Source of the DNA: Clavibacter sepedonicus
GTDB lineage: Bacteria; Actinomycetota; Actinomycetes; Actinomycetales; Microbacteriaceae
NCBI RefSeq assembly: GCF_000069225.1
Contig: NC_010407.1
Span: 992,001-1,056,000 of the forward strand
Length of the DNA stretch: 64,000 nt
Direction: 5' to 3'
Made by a program: the position numbers and the translations under genes. This document shows positions 1 through 7,384 of the stretch, piece after piece; the stretch's first letter is position 1; the number at the start of each line of letters is the position of its first letter. The notes beneath the pieces were generated by a model that made no database searches, was not told where the DNA came from, and saw nothing but the letters and a program-made list of their open reading frames with translations.

Positions 1-1
1 C

Positions 2-139
2 GTCGGCGCCGTCGCGACCGCGGCGATCGTCGGCGTGCTCGTGGGCGTCGCGTCCGCCGCGCTCGCCGGGGGCGCCGCCCGACGCGCCGGACGCGGATCC
101 GGCTTCGTCGACTCCGCCTCGATCACCGCCTACGCGTAG
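2..139 (+). CDS. C-terminal fragment of a membrane protein (5' end outside window)
   Basis: This is the last 45 codons of a gene that starts left of the window. The visible part is one hydrophobic Ala/Val/Gly-rich helix (AIVGVLVGVASAAL) followed by a short basic tail ending in SASITAYA and a TAG stop. This fits the last transmembrane segment and cytoplasmic tail of an integral membrane protein, possibly a transporter. The family cannot be named from this piece. It runs convergently into the lactonase gene, and the two stop regions overlap by 10 bp at a TACGCGTA palindrome. Confidence 0.5.
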   Translation, partial: VGAVATAAIVGVLVGVASAALAGGAARRAGRGSGFVDSASITAYA

Positions 140-1020
140 GCGCTCGCGGCGGGCCCCGTGACGCCCGGCCGCACCGCGAACAGCATCCCCGCGCGCGGAT
201 GCCGGGCCGAGTCCTCCTCGGAGTAGCCCTCCTGCGAGGTCGTGATCACGAGCACGTCGCGGGCGGGCCCGACGAGGGCGCAACTGGAGACCTGGGGCGC
301 ATCCACCCGCACGGATCCCACGTGCTCGCCCGCGGGGGAGTAGCGCCGGACCTCGCTGCCGCCCCAGAGCGCGACCCAGAGGAAGCCCTCGTCGTCGACG
401 CACATGCCGTCGGGGTGGCCGTCGGCGGGGTCGATCTCGACCACCACCTCGGGATCCGCGAGGCCGCCCTCCTCGGTGACCCGGAAGCGGCGCACCTGCT
501 GCGTGGTCGTGTCGATGTAGAGCATCTCCGTGCCGTCCGAGGAGAACGCCGTGCCGTTGGAGATGGTGACGCCCTCGAGCACGGTCGTCGCCCGGCCGCG
601 GTCGAGCAGGTAGAGCGCGCCCGCGCCGAGGGTCTTGTCGAAGGCCATGGATCCCGCCCAGAGCCGGCCGCGCGGATCCACCTCGCCGTCGTTCATGCGC
701 CGCCGGATGCCGTCGGCCGGCAGCACGTCGACCACCGGGATGAGCGCGCCCTCCGCCGTGAGGCGCACGAAGCCGTCGCGCGCGGCGAGCACGTGGCCGC
801 CGTCGGCGTGCCGGACGACCGCGCCGACCGGGCCGCCCACGTGCGTCTCGGTGACAGGCCCGACGGCGAAGGTCACCGTGTCGAACGCGGCCTCGCGCAC
901 GATGCCGACGTACTGGTCGGCCCAGAGCAGGGTGCCGCGCGCCTCGTCCCAGAGCGGCGCCTCGGCGTGCTCGGAGCGGACCGTGTCGAGCGGGACGGCG
1001 TCCCACGTGGTGACGCTCAT
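130..1020 (-). CDS. SMP-30/gluconolactonase-type sugar lactonase
   Basis: The 296-residue protein matches the SMP-30/gluconolaconase/LRE beta-propeller family: an early E-A-P-L-W segment with the metal-binding Glu, then NDGEVDPRGRLWAGSM, SNGTAFSSDG and a late HPDGMCVDDEGFLWVAL. These are the usual metal ligands (Glu, Asn, Asp) of the propeller. Family members hydrolyse aldonolactones or similar lactones in the cytoplasm. The ATG overlaps the stop of the upstream dehydrogenase by 4 bp (ATGA), so the two are translationally coupled. The likely pathway is oxidation of a free sugar to a lactone by the SDR, then ring opening by this enzyme. The sugar is not shown; with pectin lyases nearby, rhamnose, galactose or a uronic-acid product are reasonable guesses. 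Confidence 0.85.
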   Translation of the reverse strand: MSVTTWDAVPLDTVRSEHAEAPLWDEARGTLLWADQYVGIVREAAFDTVTFAVGPVTETHVGGPVGAVVRHADGGHVLAARDGFVRLTAEGALIPVVDVLPADGIRRRMNDGEVDPRGRLWAGSMAFDKTLGAGALYLLDRGRATTVLEGVTISNGTAFSSDGTEMLYIDTTTQQVRRFRVTEEGGLADPEVVVEIDPADGHPDGMCVDDEGFLWVALWGGSEVRRYSPAGEHVGSVRVDAPQVSSCALVGPARDVLVITTSQEGYSEEDSARHPRAGMLFAVRPGVTGPAASAYA

Positions 1021-1811
1021 CGGGTGCCGTCCCGCGGACCGCGCTCCGGCGCGCCCTCGCCCTCGTACGCGCGCTGCGGCATCTGCGTCGCGAGCTTGCC
1101 GCCGCTCACGTCGACGAGCGTGCCGGTGATGTACCCGGCGCGGTCGCTCGCGAGGAACACGAGGAGGTCGGCCACGTCGTCGGGCCGCTCCCACCTGCGG
1201 ATGCTGAGGGTGTCGAGCAGGCGATCCTGCGCGGGCTCCGGCATCTCGGCGAAGCCGTTCATGGCGGTGGGGATCATGCCCGGCGCGTACGCGTTGACGG
1301 TGATGCCCCACGGCCCCAGCTCGCTCGCGAGCACGCGCGTGAACTGCACGACCGCGGCCTTCGAGGCGCCGTAGGCGGCCGCGCCGACGCTCGGGATGAC
1401 GGCCGCGAACGACGCCGCGTTGATGATCCGCCCGCCGCCGCCCGCCTTCATGACCGGGATGACGGCCTGCGACAGCAGGAACACGCCGCCCACGTTCACG
1501 TCGAACGCGGCTTGGAAGCGCGCGGGATCCAGCGTCTCGACCGGCCCCTCGACGTTGATCCCCGCGTTGTTCACGAGCACGTCGATGCGGTCGGCCGCAT
1601 CGACCACCTGCGCGATGGCCGCCTGGACGGAGGCCTGGTCGGTGACGTCGGCGACGATCGCCGTGATGCCCTCGGGCAGTGCGTCGCGGAAGCGGAGGTC
1701 GAGTCCGAAGACCCGGCACCCCTCCTCGAGGAAGCGCTCAGCGATGGCGCGGCCGATGCCCTGCGCGGCACCGGAGATGACGACGACCCTGTCGTGGAGA
1801 TCGATGAGCAT
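1017..1811 (-). CDS. SDR-family sugar dehydrogenase
   Basis: A 264-residue classical short-chain dehydrogenase. The nucleotide-binding Gly motif is SGAAQGIG near residue 14, the acidic residue of DLRF after beta-2 favours NAD+, NNAG is near residue 84, and the catalytic Tyr-x-x-x-Lys is YGASK. It ends in a typical ITGTLVDVSGG substrate loop region. The start ATG at 1811 is preceded by AGGGAA. It forms a two-gene operon with the SMP-30 lactonase, which suggests it oxidises an aldose to its lactone in a non-phosphorylating route. The divergent SDR gene at 1871 shares the short 59-bp promoter region. Confidence 0.85.
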   Translation of the reverse strand: MLIDLHDRVVVISGAAQGIGRAIAERFLEEGCRVFGLDLRFRDALPEGITAIVADVTDQASVQAAIAQVVDAADRIDVLVNNAGINVEGPVETLDPARFQAAFDVNVGGVFLLSQAVIPVMKAGGGGRIINAASFAAVIPSVGAAAYGASKAAVVQFTRVLASELGPWGITVNAYAPGMIPTAMNGFAEMPEPAQDRLLDTLSIRRWERPDDVADLLVFLASDRAGYITGTLVDVSGGKLATQMPQRAYEGEGAPERGPRDGTR

Positions 1812-1870
1812 GCGTGTTCCCTGCGGTCGAATAGCGTTTCCCTCAACGTAGATGACCGAGGGAGACCGCC

Positions 1871-2647
1871 ATGTCCGGAAGCCGGACGCACGACGACGAC
1901 CACGACGGCGCTGCGCCTGGGGAGGGATCGGCGGGCCCGCGGACCCTGTGGGTGAGCGGCGCGGGATCCGGCGTCGGCCGCGCGACCGCCGTCGCCGCGG
2001 CCCGTGACGGCTGGCACCTCGTGCTCTCGGGGCGGCACCGGGACGCGCTCGACGAGACGCGCGCGCTCGTGGAGGCAGCCGGATCCACCGCCGAAGTCGC
2101 CCCGCTCGACGTGACGGACGACGCCGCGCTCGACGCGGTGGTGGCAGGCCTCGACCGGCTCGACGGCGTGGTGGTCGCGGCCGGCCTCAACGCCCCGCGC
2201 CGCTCGTGGGCCGAGCAGGACGTCGCGGACTTCGACCGCATCGTCGCGACCAACCTCACCGGCCCGGCGCACCAGGTCGCCGCCGCGCTGCCGCTGCTGC
2301 GCGCATCCGGCGGCACGGTCGTGCTCGTCTCCTCCTACGCCGCGTGGACCCACTCGCCGGGCGCGGGCGTCGCCTACAGCGCCTCGAAGACGGCGCTCGG
2401 GGCGCTCGTGCGCGACCTCAACGCGCAGGAGGCGGGCAGCGGGATCCGTGCCACGCACCTCTGCCCCGGCACCATCGACAGCGACTTCCTCGCACTCCGC
2501 CCGACCGTCCCCGACGCCGCCGAGCGCGCCGCGATGCTCACGCCCGACGACGTGGCGCGCGCCGCGATGTTCGTGCTCGCCTCGCCGCCGCACGTGCGCA
2601 TCGACGAGCTGGTGCTGTCCCCGATGTCGCAGCGCGGCGGGTTCTGA
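1871..2647 (+). CDS. SDR-family oxidoreductase
   Basis: A 258-residue short-chain dehydrogenase with a roughly 24-residue polar N-terminal extension before the fold. The Gly motif is SGAGSGVG, the catalytic Ser lies in LVSSYAAW, and the Tyr/Lys pair is YSASK. The NNAG motif is replaced by VVAAGLN, which is typical of the YwfD/YgfF-like cytoplasmic SDRs. SGRHR after beta-2 suggests NADP(H) preference. GGAGA precedes the ATG. It is divergent from the lactonase operon and may be co-regulated with it, but the substrate is unknown. Confidence 0.8.
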   Translation: MSGSRTHDDDHDGAAPGEGSAGPRTLWVSGAGSGVGRATAVAAARDGWHLVLSGRHRDALDETRALVEAAGSTAEVAPLDVTDDAALDAVVAGLDRLDGVVVAAGLNAPRRSWAEQDVADFDRIVATNLTGPAHQVAAALPLLRASGGTVVLVSSYAAWTHSPGAGVAYSASKTALGALVRDLNAQEAGSGIRATHLCPGTIDSDFLALRPTVPDAAERAAMLTPDDVARAAMFVLASPPHVRIDELVLSPMSQRGGF

Positions 2648-2666
2648 TCCCGGCGGCTCGCCGCGT

Positions 2667-3458
2667 TCAGTCCTCGAGGTCCTCGTCGACGTCGTCCCAG
2701 AGCCCGAGCGCCTCCTCGTGCGCCCTGCGCTTCTGCCACCGCGCGTTGAGCATCTCGAGCCGGCGGGCGACCTTGGCCTTGCGGCGCAGATCGCCCGGCG
2801 TCGATGGGCGCATCCACCGGTGGCCGGCGACCCACGAGTCCGGCGGGAGCCAACGAGCGTGCGCCTCCGCCAGGGGCCGCTCGATCGATTCGTCGAGCAT
2901 CGAGATGTCGATGCCGCCGTCGTAGCAGTGGACGGTCCAGCTCATGTCCTCCGCGATGAGGCAGTACCGACCCTGTTCTCGGTGCCCGAGGTCGCACAGG
3001 TCATCCAGCGAGGGGCGGCCGACGCGGATGCGAAACGTCCTCGTCCAGTCCGCGATGTCCTCCGGGGTCGTCGCGCTCGGCTCCGTGAAGGTGGCCCAGG
3101 GCAGGAGTCCGGGCAGCACCGTGTCCGACTCGCCGACGCCCCCGCGCCAGAGCTCCAGGACCATCGTGCCGCGCGATCCGGACAGCGCCTCAAGGGTGGT
3201 GACGATGCTCCCGTAGCGGCGGCGGGCGGAGCGGCGGTCGCGCGCCTGCCGAGCGTCCTGGATGCTCCAGGGCAGCGTGTGGAAGCGGATGCCCGGCATG
3301 TACCAGCCGCTGTAAGGCGGGTAGGGCTCCGCCCATCGTTCCCGCCAGAGGGCGAGCAGCCGCGCCGCATCCCGATGGGCATCGGGGCCGTCTGCCACGC
3401 GTGGCTCGGGGATGCTGACGGGCTCGGGCTCGGGGGCTTCGGGTTCCGCGTGGATCAC
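2667..3458 (-). CDS. DUF3885-like protein
   Basis: A 263-residue soluble protein. The segment GIRFHTLPWS followed about 120 residues later by VHCYDGGIDISML and a W near ARWLPP resembles the layout of DUF3885 proteins, where a basic RFHxLP motif and a late YDGGxD motif recur. Function is unknown. I chose the GTG at 3458 because GGGAGG lies about 8 bp upstream and no ATG in frame gives a full-length domain. The N-terminal 25 residues are a Pro/Glu-rich linker. The C-terminal tail is very acidic (DDVDEDLED). It is convergent with the SDR gene, only 19 bp away. Confidence 0.6.
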   Translation of the reverse strand: MIHAEPEAPEPEPVSIPEPRVADGPDAHRDAARLLALWRERWAEPYPPYSGWYMPGIRFHTLPWSIQDARQARDRRSARRRYGSIVTTLEALSGSRGTMVLELWRGGVGESDTVLPGLLPWATFTEPSATTPEDIADWTRTFRIRVGRPSLDDLCDLGHREQGRYCLIAEDMSWTVHCYDGGIDISMLDESIERPLAEAHARWLPPDSWVAGHRWMRPSTPGDLRRKAKVARRLEMLNARWQKRRAHEEALGLWDDVDEDLED

Positions 3459-3608
3459 GGTGGAGCCTCCCAGAGGCCGCAGCCCTCCCGTTCGGGCGAT
3501 CCCCACGCCGGCCGATCGACGCGATCGCGTGCCGCCCCTAGTCGATCGTCTCGCGACGGCGTTAGGTGGTCGGAGGCCGCGACGATGCGACCGCCAGGAG
3601 GCAGCACC

Positions 3609-5030
3609 ATGACCACCGACCAGCGCACCCGACCCGACGGCGCCGCCGTCCGACGCGGGCTCCTCGCCTTCATGGCGGCCCCACCGCCCGCGCCGCGGCT
3701 GGACGACGCGACCGTCGCCCGCCGCTACCCGCGCCTCCGCTTGCAGGTGTTCATGGGCATCTTCATCGGCTACGCGGCCTACTACCTCATCCGCAACAAC
3801 GTTCCCCTCGTGGCGACGATCCTCCGCGACGAGAACGGCTTCAGCGCCCTCGGCCTCGGGATCCTCACCAACGGCGTGCTCCTCGCCTACGGATTCAGCA
3901 AGTTCCTCAGCGCGATCGTCAGCGACCGCAGCAGCGCGCGCTGGTTCCTCCCCATCGGGCTGCTGCTCTCCGCGTTCGCGAACCTGGTGGTCGCGTTCGT
4001 GCCGGCCGTCGGCGCGTCCGTGGCGCTCTTCGCCGTCGTGATGATCGTGAACGGCTTCTTCCAGGGGATGGGCTGGCCGCCGTCCGGCCGCACGCTCGTG
4101 CACTGGTTCTCCACGTCCGAGCGCGGCGGGAAGACAGCCATCTGGAACGTCGCCCACAACGTCGGCGGCGCGGGAGCAGGCGGACTCGCGGGCCTCGCCA
4201 TCGCGACGTTCGGCACCTGGCAGAGCGCGTTCTGGTTCCCCGCCATCGTCTGCATCGTGATTGCGCTGGTCGCCTTCGTCCTCCTCCGCGACACCCCCGA
4301 GTCCGAGGGCCTGCCGCCCATCGAGGAGCACCGGCACGACCCGGCGCCCGTCGAGACCGACGCCGCCGACGAGGGCGCGTCGACCTGGACCACCATCCGC
4401 CGCTACGTCATCGGGAACCGCACCATGGTGAACCTCGCGCTCGCCAACGTCTTCGTCTACACGCTCCGCTACGGCGTGCTCGTCTGGGCGCCCATCTACC
4501 TCGCCGACGTGCGCGGCGCCAGCCTCGGCGAGGGCATCGCCGGGTTCTTGCTGTTCGAGCTCGCGGGGATCCCCGGCACGCTGCTCTGCGGGTACATCAG
4601 CGACAAGGTCTTCCGCGGGCGGCGCTCGCCGACGGGGATCCTTTTCATGGCCGCCGTGGGCCTGGCCGTCGCGATCTACTGGCTCTCGCCGGCCGACGGC
4701 CCGCTCTGGGTCTCGCTCGCGGCGCTGGTGCTCATCGGCGGGCTGATCTACGGCCCGGTCATGCTCATCGGCCTGCAGGCGCTGGATCTCAGCCCCCGCA
4801 AGGTCGCGGGGACCGCCGCCGGGTTCACGGGGCTTTTCGGCTACGTGCTCGGCGCGACCCTCGCCTCCACCGGGATCGGCGCCTCGGTGCACGCGTTCGG
4901 CTGGGACGTGACCTTCGTGCTGATCCTCGTGTGCGTCGTGCTCGCGATCGTGCTGCTCGCGATCGTCGGCAAGGACGAGTCGGCGCTGCGCCGCCGTCGC
5001 GAGGAGCGAGGGGACATCGCGGCGCGCTGA
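3609..5030 (+). CDS. MFS transporter of the organophosphate:phosphate antiporter (GlpT/UhpC) type
   Basis: A 473-residue polytopic protein with about 12 hydrophobic segments. The first helix carries GYAAYYLIRNN, the hallmark of GlpT/UhpT/UhpC-type carriers in which an Arg follows YY-x2-3. GMGWPPSGRTLVHWFS and GGKTAIWNVAHNVGG are the further signature loops of this family. Members exchange glycerol-3-phosphate or hexose phosphates for phosphate at the cytoplasmic membrane, or act as sugar-phosphate sensors. AGGAGG precedes the ATG. No partner regulator of the UhpA/B kind is adjacent. The substrate is inferred only from the family. Confidence 0.85.
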   Translation: MTTDQRTRPDGAAVRRGLLAFMAAPPPAPRLDDATVARRYPRLRLQVFMGIFIGYAAYYLIRNNVPLVATILRDENGFSALGLGILTNGVLLAYGFSKFLSAIVSDRSSARWFLPIGLLLSAFANLVVAFVPAVGASVALFAVVMIVNGFFQGMGWPPSGRTLVHWFSTSERGGKTAIWNVAHNVGGAGAGGLAGLAIATFGTWQSAFWFPAIVCIVIALVAFVLLRDTPESEGLPPIEEHRHDPAPVETDAADEGASTWTTIRRYVIGNRTMVNLALANVFVYTLRYGVLVWAPIYLADVRGASLGEGIAGFLLFELAGIPGTLLCGYISDKVFRGRRSPTGILFMAAVGLAVAIYWLSPADGPLWVSLAALVLIGGLIYGPVMLIGLQALDLSPRKVAGTAAGFTGLFGYVLGATLASTGIGASVHAFGWDVTFVLILVCVVLAIVLLAIVGKDESALRRRREERGDIAAR

Positions 5031-5043
5031 TCCGGCGGCCGGG

Positions 5044-5583
5044 TCACGACGCGTCCCGCCACGCGGCGGCGAGACCACGGTCGATGACCCGGCGCCACGC
5101 TCCCGGCTGGCGGTGCCGGCGAGCCAGATGATGGACATGAGGTCGTCGTCGGTGAAGCCGTCCGACAGGGACCCGTCGTCGTGCGCCTCCTCGACGAGCC
5201 GACGCCCGAGCGCGAGGGAGCGGTCGCAGGTGCTGATGAGCGCGGCGGCCTCCGGGAAGCGGCGGAGCATCGCGTCGTTGAGGGCGGGATCCTCGAGCTG
5301 CAGGTCGACCAAGCGCTCCAGCCGCGCGCGCGGGGTGGCCTCCGCGTCGACGGACGCCTCGAGGGTGAGCAGCTTCTCGCCGGCGATGGTCGGGATCACC
5401 GCGTCGATGAGCGCCTCGCGGGAGCCCACGCGGTTGTAGAGCGTGCCGATGCTGACACCGGCGGCGCGCGCGATGTCCTCCAGGGGGGTCGAGGCCGCGC
5501 GCGGTGAACGTCGCCAGGGCGGCCGCGTGGAGCTTCTCGACGTTCGCGCGGGCGTCGCGCCGCATGCTCCGCTGCTCGGCCAT
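5044..5583 (-). pseudogene. TetR-family regulator, broken by two frameshifts
   Basis: Three reading frames must be joined to give a normal TetR protein of about 180 residues. Frame 1 gives MAEQRSMRRDARANVEKL through the first helix. After a shift at a run of six C (minus strand; 5483-5488) the next frame gives LEDIARAAGVSIGTLYNRV, the helix-turn-helix. A second shift near 5103 restores PGAWRRVIDRGLAAAW and a stop. Both shifts are single-base in size, one in a homopolymer and one in a CCGG tract, so either decay or assembly error is possible. The gene is divergent from a truncated SDR, the classic TetR/target arrangement, and its start is next to an inverted repeat at 5598-5613. Confidence 0.75.
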
Positions 5584-5597
5584 GGGGCTCCCTGTAG

Positions 5598-5613
5598 TTG
5601 AGGTCGGCCTCAA
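5598..5613. promoter_or_regulatory. Inverted repeat, candidate TetR operator
   Basis: TTGAGG-N4-CCTCAA is a perfect 6-bp inverted repeat 15 bp upstream of the TetR ATG and between the two divergent genes. A second inverted repeat, GTGCG-N6-CGCAC, follows at 5617-5632. The position is right for autoregulation and control of the SDR. Binding is an inference. Confidence 0.45.
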
Positions 5614-5692
5614 GATGTGCGTGCATTCGCACCTGAGGTCGCCCTCCACTCACCGCTCATCCCGGCGGACGTCGGCCAGGCAAAGGATCCCC

Positions 5693-6163
5693 CTGCCCCT
5701 CATCACCATCGTCGGCGCGGGCGCCGGACTCGGCCTCGGGATCGCCCGCGCGTCCGGCCGCGAGGGCTTCGCCGCCACCCTCGTCTCCCGCGACCAGGCC
5801 AAGCTCGACAGCCGCGCCGCCACCCTCGGCGGCGGGGGCGTCACCGCCCGGGGCTTCGCGGCCGACATCCGCGACGCCGCGAGCGTCACCCGCGCGCTCG
5901 ACGCGGTCGTCGCCGCGCTCGGCCCGATCGACGTGCTCGAGTTCTCCCCGGCCGACACGTCCCTCGAGTCCGTCGACGTCCTCGAGGTCACCCCCGCGAA
6001 CCCGCAGCCGCAGATCGACCTCTACCTCGGCGGCGCCCTCACGGCAGTCGGGCACGTCCTGCCGGGCATGATCGAGGCCGGCCGCGGCACCGTGCTCGTC
6101 ACGACCGGCGGCGGATCCATCTCGCCCCTGCCGTTCCTCGGCAACGTCAACATCGCTGCCCCG
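5693..6163 (+). pseudogene. Truncated SDR-family oxidoreductase
   Basis: The first ~155 residues look like an SDR: LITIVGAGAGLGLGIAR (Gly motif), the cofactor-discriminating VSRD, an acidic AADIRDAAS, and TTGGGSISPLPFLGNVNIAA. Family members then continue with the Tyr-x-x-x-Lys helix, but here the protein leaves the family abruptly near 6163 and reads through unrelated sequence to a stop at 6301. The catalytic Tyr/Lys half is missing. There is no ATG at the expected start. CTG at 5693 sits 6 bp after AAAGGA, so the start codon may also be lost. It was probably the target of the broken TetR gene beside it. Confidence 0.65.
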
Positions 6164-6240
6164 TCTCGTCCTCGAACGTGCCTGTGCGCGCTCGCCCGCA
6201 CGGGTCCTCGGAAGCATCTATGGTGCTGGCGCACCCGGCT

Positions 6241-6260
6241 CGATCCGCGACCGCGGATCG
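6241..6260. promoter_or_regulatory. Perfect 9-bp inverted repeat upstream of small secreted peptide
   Basis: CGATCCGCG and CGCGGATCG flank a 2-bp spacer, 38 bp before the peptide's ATG. A TATGGT hexamer at 6219-6224 could be a -10 box, which would place the repeat in the early leader as an operator or RNA hairpin. The role is inferred. Confidence 0.35.
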
Positions 6261-6297
6261 GGGTTGCCCGGTGTGCAACGACGACAGGAGAACCAGC

Positions 6298-6537
6298 ATG
6301 ACGAAGCACGCACACCGGACCCCGTGGGCCCTCGCCCTCGCCGCCACCGCCCTGGTGGCCACCGCTCTTGCACCCGCGGTCCCGGCGGTCGCCGACGGCG
6401 TCGCCGTCCTGGTCGGAGGGGCCAGCAGCACCACCGCAGCGCACGATGCCACCACGGCGCTGGCCGGCCCCCCGTCCTGGTTCAACGGCAGCAGCGACTG
6501 CCGGTTCGACCCGTCGGGGGTCAACTGCCGCGCGTGA
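6298..6537 (+). CDS. Small secreted two-cysteine peptide
   Basis: A 79-residue protein with a textbook Sec signal peptide: basic MTKHAHR, a hydrophobic ALALAATALVATALA core and a likely cleavage after AVPAVA. The mature part is about 46 residues, Ala/Thr-rich, and ends in FNGSSDCRFDPSGVNCRA, where two cysteines nine residues apart could form one disulfide loop. AGGAGA lies 6 bp before the ATG. It resembles no family I can name. A secreted signal, bacteriocin-like or effector peptide is possible, but nothing in the neighbourhood (no immunity or processing gene) proves this. It sits at the breakpoint of the truncated SDR, which hints at a rearranged spot. Confidence 0.6.
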   Translation: MTKHAHRTPWALALAATALVATALAPAVPAVADGVAVLVGGASSTTAAHDATTALAGPPSWFNGSSDCRFDPSGVNCRA

Positions 6538-6634
6538 CCGACGGTCCCGGGCCCGATGGGCCGTGACGCCCCGGAGCTCGCCGCCGCCCCCGCCCCCATC
6601 GCCGCCGCATCGCACCGCGCCACGGGCGGCGGGG

Positions 6635-7384
6635 TCAGCTCGCGCCCGGCACCACGATGCCGCGCTCGTACGCGAACACGACGGCCTGCACGCGGTCGCG
6701 CACGCCGAGCTTCAGCAGCAGGCGCGAGACGTGCGTCTTCACGGTCGCCTCGCCGAGGTAGAGCCGCTCAGCGATCTCCGCGTTCGCGAGCCCCTCGGCG
6801 AGGAGGCGCAGCACCTCGAGCTCGCGGTCGGTGAGGGTGGCGACGCGCGGGTCGGTCGGGATCGTCGGGGCGGGCGTCGGCGTGGCCTCATCGTCGTCGG
6901 ACGCACCGGATCCGCGGCCGAAGCGGTCGATGACGCGGCGCGTGACGTCGGGCGACAGCAGCGCGTCGCCGCGCGAGATCACGTGGACGGCCTCCACGAG
7001 CGACTCCGGCGACGCGCTCTTCAGCACGAACCCGCTCGCGCCCGCGTCGAGCGCGGTGAAGAGGTAGTCCTCGCGGTCGAAGGTGGTGAGCATGAGGACG
7101 CCGGCCCGGATCGCTGGGTCGGCCACGATGCGGCGCGTGGCCTCGAGCCCGTCGACGCGCGGCATCTGCACGTCCATGCAGATCACGTCGGGCGCGAGCG
7201 CGCCGGCGAGGCGCACGCCCTCCTCGCCGTCGGCGGCCTCGCCGACCACCTCGATGCCGTCCTCGCTCTCGAGGATCACGCGGAACCCGGCGCGCACGAG
7301 CGCCTGGTCGTCGACGAGCAGGACGCGGACGCGCGCGAGGGCCGGTGCGGAGCCCGCCGCTGCGGTCGGGTCGGTGGCGGTCAT
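6635..7384 (-). CDS. NarL/FixJ-type response regulator
   Basis: A 249-residue regulator. The receiver domain (residues ~18-135) has the acidic pair in LLVDDQ, the phospho-accepting Asp in ICMDVQMP, the Thr of MLTTF and the Lys of VLKSAS. A Pro/Thr-rich linker follows, then a LuxR-type helix-turn-helix (LTDRELEVLRLLAEGLANAEIA and VKTHVSRLL). Its ATG overlaps the stop of the sensor kinase by 4 bp, so it is co-translated with it and receives phosphate from it. Targets are unknown; the rhamnogalacturonan lyases immediately upstream are possible ones. Confidence 0.92.
   Translation of the reverse strand: MTATDPTAAAGSAPALARVRVLLVDDQALVRAGFRVILESEDGIEVVGEAADGEEGVRLAGALAPDVICMDVQMPRVDGLEATRRIVADPAIRAGVLMLTTFDREDYLFTALDAGASGFVLKSASPESLVEAVHVISRGDALLSPDVTRRVIDRFGRGSGASDDDEATPTPAPTIPTDPRVATLTDRELEVLRLLAEGLANAEIAERLYLGEATVKTHVSRLLLKLGVRDRVQAVVFAYERGIVVPGAS

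Noticed and set aside
2667..5429. A 920-codon minus-strand frame
   Set aside because: It joins the end of the TetR frame, antisense sequence of the transporter and the DUF3885-like gene. Only its two ends are real.
6241..6260. The perfect inverted repeat as a terminator of the truncated SDR
   Set aside because: It has no T-tract and lies within the peptide's short leader; an operator role is at least as likely, so it is listed as regulatory.
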